Of a stretch of 7,269 nucleotides of DNA, positions 5,819 through 7,269 are shown in pieces (position 1 is the stretch's first letter; each line of letters starts with the position of its first letter). Source of the DNA: Gammaproteobacteria bacterium (GTDB taxonomy: Bacteria > Pseudomonadota > Gammaproteobacteria > DSM-19610); NCBI GenBank assembly GCA_011371465.1, contig DRQL01000361.1:1-7269 (forward strand), read 5' to 3'. The position numbers were made by a program, and so were the translations under genes. The notes beneath the pieces are model-generated. The model did not search any database. It saw only the letters and a program-made list of their open reading frames with translations, and was not told the DNA's origin.

Positions 5819-6141
5819 TGTCGGATACCATTATTCGCCAGCTGACAAAGGTGCTGGAAGCGCGCCGGCAGGCCGACCCGGAGAGTTCGTATGTCGCCGG
5901 CCTGTACCAGAAAGGGCTGGATACGATCCTGAAAAAGGTGGGTGAGGAAGCCACCGAGACGGTCATCGCCGCCAAGGGCGGCAATACCGACCAGCTGGTT
6001 TATGAAACGGCGGATTTGTGGTTTCATACCTTGGTATTACTGGTCCACCAGGGCGTGGACCCCGAGAACGTACTGAAGGAACTGGAACGTCGCTTCGGCC
6101 TGTCGGGCCTGGACGAAAAGGCGGCGCGCAAGGATTCCTGA
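5818..6141 (+). CDS. hisE: Phosphoribosyl-ATP pyrophosphatase (HisE)
   Basis: Hydrolyses phosphoribosyl-ATP to phosphoribosyl-AMP and pyrophosphate, the second step of histidine synthesis, feeding HisI. The 107-residue protein is a stand-alone MazG-like all-alpha pyrophosphatase of typical length. The metal-binding motif is complete: KKVGEEATE with Glu43, Glu44 and Glu47, and YETADLWFH with Glu63 and Asp66. SSYVAGLYQKG (23-33) is also a family signature. The ATG overlaps the hisI stop by one base (TGATG), implying coupled translation. It is the last his gene, followed 48 bp later by tatA. Confidence 0.96.
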   Translation: MSDTIIRQLTKVLEARRQADPESSYVAGLYQKGLDTILKKVGEEATETVIAAKGGNTDQLVYETADLWFHTLVLLVHQGVDPENVLKELERRFGLSGLDEKAARKDS

Positions 6142-6150
6142 GCATTCAGG

Positions 6151-6173
6151 GGGCAGACCCGGTGTCTGGTCCC
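6151..6173 (+). other. Hairpin between hisE and tatA
   Basis: CAGAC (6154-6158) and GTCTG (6164-6168) form a perfect stem with loop CCGGT. GGG (6151-6153) and CCC (6171-6173) extend it across a 2-nt bulge. It ends 16 nt before the tatA ATG and just ahead of its ribosome-binding site. With no T-run it is not an intrinsic terminator. It could mark an mRNA processing or stability point between the his and tat parts. Confidence 0.4.
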
Positions 6174-6189
6174 GTTACAGGAGAGTTTT

Positions 6190-6420
6190 ATGGGTATCAG
6201 TATCTGGCAGCTGTTGATCATTCTTGCCATTGTCCTGGTGTTGTTCGGCGCCAAACGCCTGCGAAACGTGGGCGGTGACCTGGGCGGTGCAATCAAGGGG
6301 TTCCGGCAGGCCATGAAAGAGGAAGACGACACCAAGACTGGCGGCGGCAAACTGGAGGACCAGGGCAGCAGTAACGTGATCGAGGGTGAAGTGACCTCCA
6401 AGAAACAGGACAAGGTCTGA
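6190..6420 (+). CDS. tatA: Sec-independent (twin-arginine) translocase subunit TatA
   Basis: Pore-forming subunit of the Tat system, which moves folded proteins with twin-arginine signal peptides across the inner membrane. The 76-residue protein begins with ISIWQLLIILAIVLVLFG, an N-out transmembrane helix (about 4-19). The FG hinge (19-20) follows, then the amphipathic helix AKRLRNVGGDLGGAIKGFRQAM (21-42, described as one segment) and a polar, charged tail. The sequence closely resembles E. coli TatA through residue 42; the tail is somewhat shorter. AGGAGAG precedes the ATG, the strongest ribosome-binding site in the plus-strand run, fitting the high TatA level the complex needs. tatB follows after 19 bp. 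Confidence 0.95.
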   Translation: MGISIWQLLIILAIVLVLFGAKRLRNVGGDLGGAIKGFRQAMKEEDDTKTGGGKLEDQGSSNVIEGEVTSKKQDKV

Positions 6421-6439
6421 GCCTGCAGGGTGAGCGGCG

Positions 6440-6784
6440 ATGTTCGACATCGGCTTCTGGGAACTGGCGGTAATTGGCGTGGTAGCCCTGTTGGTGATCG
6501 GGCCGGAACGCCTGCCGCGCGTGGCGCGTACCACCGGCCTGTGGGTGGGGCGCGCACGTCGGTTCGTTTCCGGCGTAAAGGCTGACATCGATCGTGAAAT
6601 CGCTGCAGACGAACTGAAAAAGGCGCTGGCAAAACAGGCGCAGTCGCCCGCCCTGTATGACATTGTCGAAGAGACCAGACAGACCATCCGGAGTGCCGGC
6701 GAGGCCCTGGATGAAACGGCGCCGGCAACGGCAGAACAGGAAAACAAAGCCGTGACGCAAAAACCGAATGACGCAAGCGGATAA
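6440..6784 (+). CDS. tatB: Twin-arginine translocase subunit TatB
   Basis: Forms the Tat substrate-receptor complex with TatC in the inner membrane. The N-terminal transmembrane helix reads MFDIGFWELAVIGVVALLVIG, with the conserved Glu8. The GPERLP hinge (21-26), which separates TatB from TatA, follows, then an amphipathic helix to about residue 55 and an Ala/Glu/Gln-rich tail. At 114 residues it is shorter than the 171-residue E. coli TatB, mainly in the low-complexity tail. A GGTGAG ribosome-binding site precedes the ATG. The last 17 bases overlap the start of tatC in another frame, suggesting coupled translation. Confidence 0.94.
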   Translation: MFDIGFWELAVIGVVALLVIGPERLPRVARTTGLWVGRARRFVSGVKADIDREIAADELKKALAKQAQSPALYDIVEETRQTIRSAGEALDETAPATAEQENKAVTQKPNDASG

Positions 6785-7269
6785 CAATCAGCCGCCTGAG
6801 GACGGTGACGAACAGCCCTTTATCTCCCACCTGATCGAATTGCGTGATCGCCTGCTGCGCGTCGTGCTGGCCGTTATCGTGATTTTCCTGGGCCTGGTGC
6901 CGTTTGCCAACGGCTTGTTCACGCAACTCGCCGGTCCCCTGATGGCGCACCTGCCGGAAGGCAGTTCCATGGTGGCCATCGACGTCGCTTCCCCCTTCTT
7001 TACACCTTTCAAACTGGCGCTGGTACTGTCGATCTTTATTGCCATGCCGTTTATCCTGTACCAGGTCTGGGGTTTTATTGCGCCCGGCCTGTACCTGCAC
7101 GAGCGCCGGCGTACCCTGCCGCTGCTGGTTTCGAGCACGGCCCTGTTCTATCTCGGCGCCGCCTTTGCCTATTTTGCGGTGTTCCCGCTGGTGTTTGGTT
7201 TTCTGACCAGCACGGCGCCGCAGGGTGTCGAGGTGATGACCGACATCAGCCGTTACCTCGATTTTGTGC
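6768..7269 (+). CDS. tatC: Twin-arginine translocase subunit TatC, 3' end cut by window edge
   Basis: Core polytopic Tat subunit that binds the twin-arginine signal. The first 167 codons are present of about 250. The cytoplasmic N-terminus FISHLIELRDRLL carries Glu24 and Arg26, matching E. coli Glu15 and Arg17. The first cytoplasmic loop APGLYLHERRR holds Glu112, matching the signal-binding Glu103. Transmembrane segments are visible at about 32-50, 82-102 and 117-143, and the periplasmic signature DVASPFFTPFK is intact. The N-terminus before the family core is about nine residues longer than in E. coli. The ATG at 6768 lies inside the end of tatB, without a clear Shine-Dalgarno. The gene continues past the window edge. 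Confidence 0.96.
   Translation, partial: MTQADNNQPPEDGDEQPFISHLIELRDRLLRVVLAVIVIFLGLVPFANGLFTQLAGPLMAHLPEGSSMVAIDVASPFFTPFKLALVLSIFIAMPFILYQVWGFIAPGLYLHERRRTLPLLVSSTALFYLGAAFAYFAVFPLVFGFLTSTAPQGVEVMTDISRYLDFV

Noticed and set aside
6024..7100. 358-codon open frame on the minus strand across the hisE-tat region
   Set aside because: Antisense to hisE, tatA, tatB and tatC. The composition is low-complexity and no family is recognisable.

Overview
The window looks like an ordinary chromosomal segment of a free-living gammaproteobacterium of fairly high GC content. The reasons are an E. coli-type Fnr/Anr oxygen sensor, a gammaproteobacterial OmpW, a cbb3 oxidase, separate hisI and hisE genes, a monofunctional hisB, and the his-to-tatABC linkage familiar from pseudomonads and related groups. 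I cannot name a genus. All genes are intact except the two cut by the window edges: ccoN on the left and tatC on the right.

Left part (1-2400, all minus strand): an fnr/anr regulator is followed downstream by ompW (outer-membrane beta-barrel), an intrinsic terminator, and the start of ccoN (catalytic subunit of cbb3 cytochrome c oxidase). This is a low-oxygen block of sensor, porin and high-affinity terminal oxidase. A near-perfect FNR box lies upstream of ompW.

Centre (2401-2519): an AT-rich divergent intergenic region separates fnr from hisB. It holds a perfect FNR palindrome (TTGAT-N4-ATCAA), an extra half-site, and a consensus -10 hexamer pointing toward hisB. The box could serve Fnr autoregulation, control of the his genes, or both.

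Right part (2520-7269, all plus strand): hisB-hisH-hisA-hisF-hisI-hisE runs directly into tatA-tatB-tatC, with short gaps or overlaps. The his genes cover the phosphoribosyl-ATP to imidazole-acetol-phosphate stretch of histidine synthesis: HisE and HisI, then HisA, then the HisH/HisF glutamine amidotransferase-cyclase, then HisB. No hisG, hisC, hisD or histidinol-phosphate phosphatase is present. TatABC exports folded proteins across the inner membrane.

I saw no mobile element, CRISPR array, tRNA/rRNA, phage gene or clearly novel system. The points most worth a second look are regulatory: the two FNR boxes, a second palindrome in the ompW promoter region, small hairpins between his/tat genes, and the apparent lack of a dedicated ccoN promoter.
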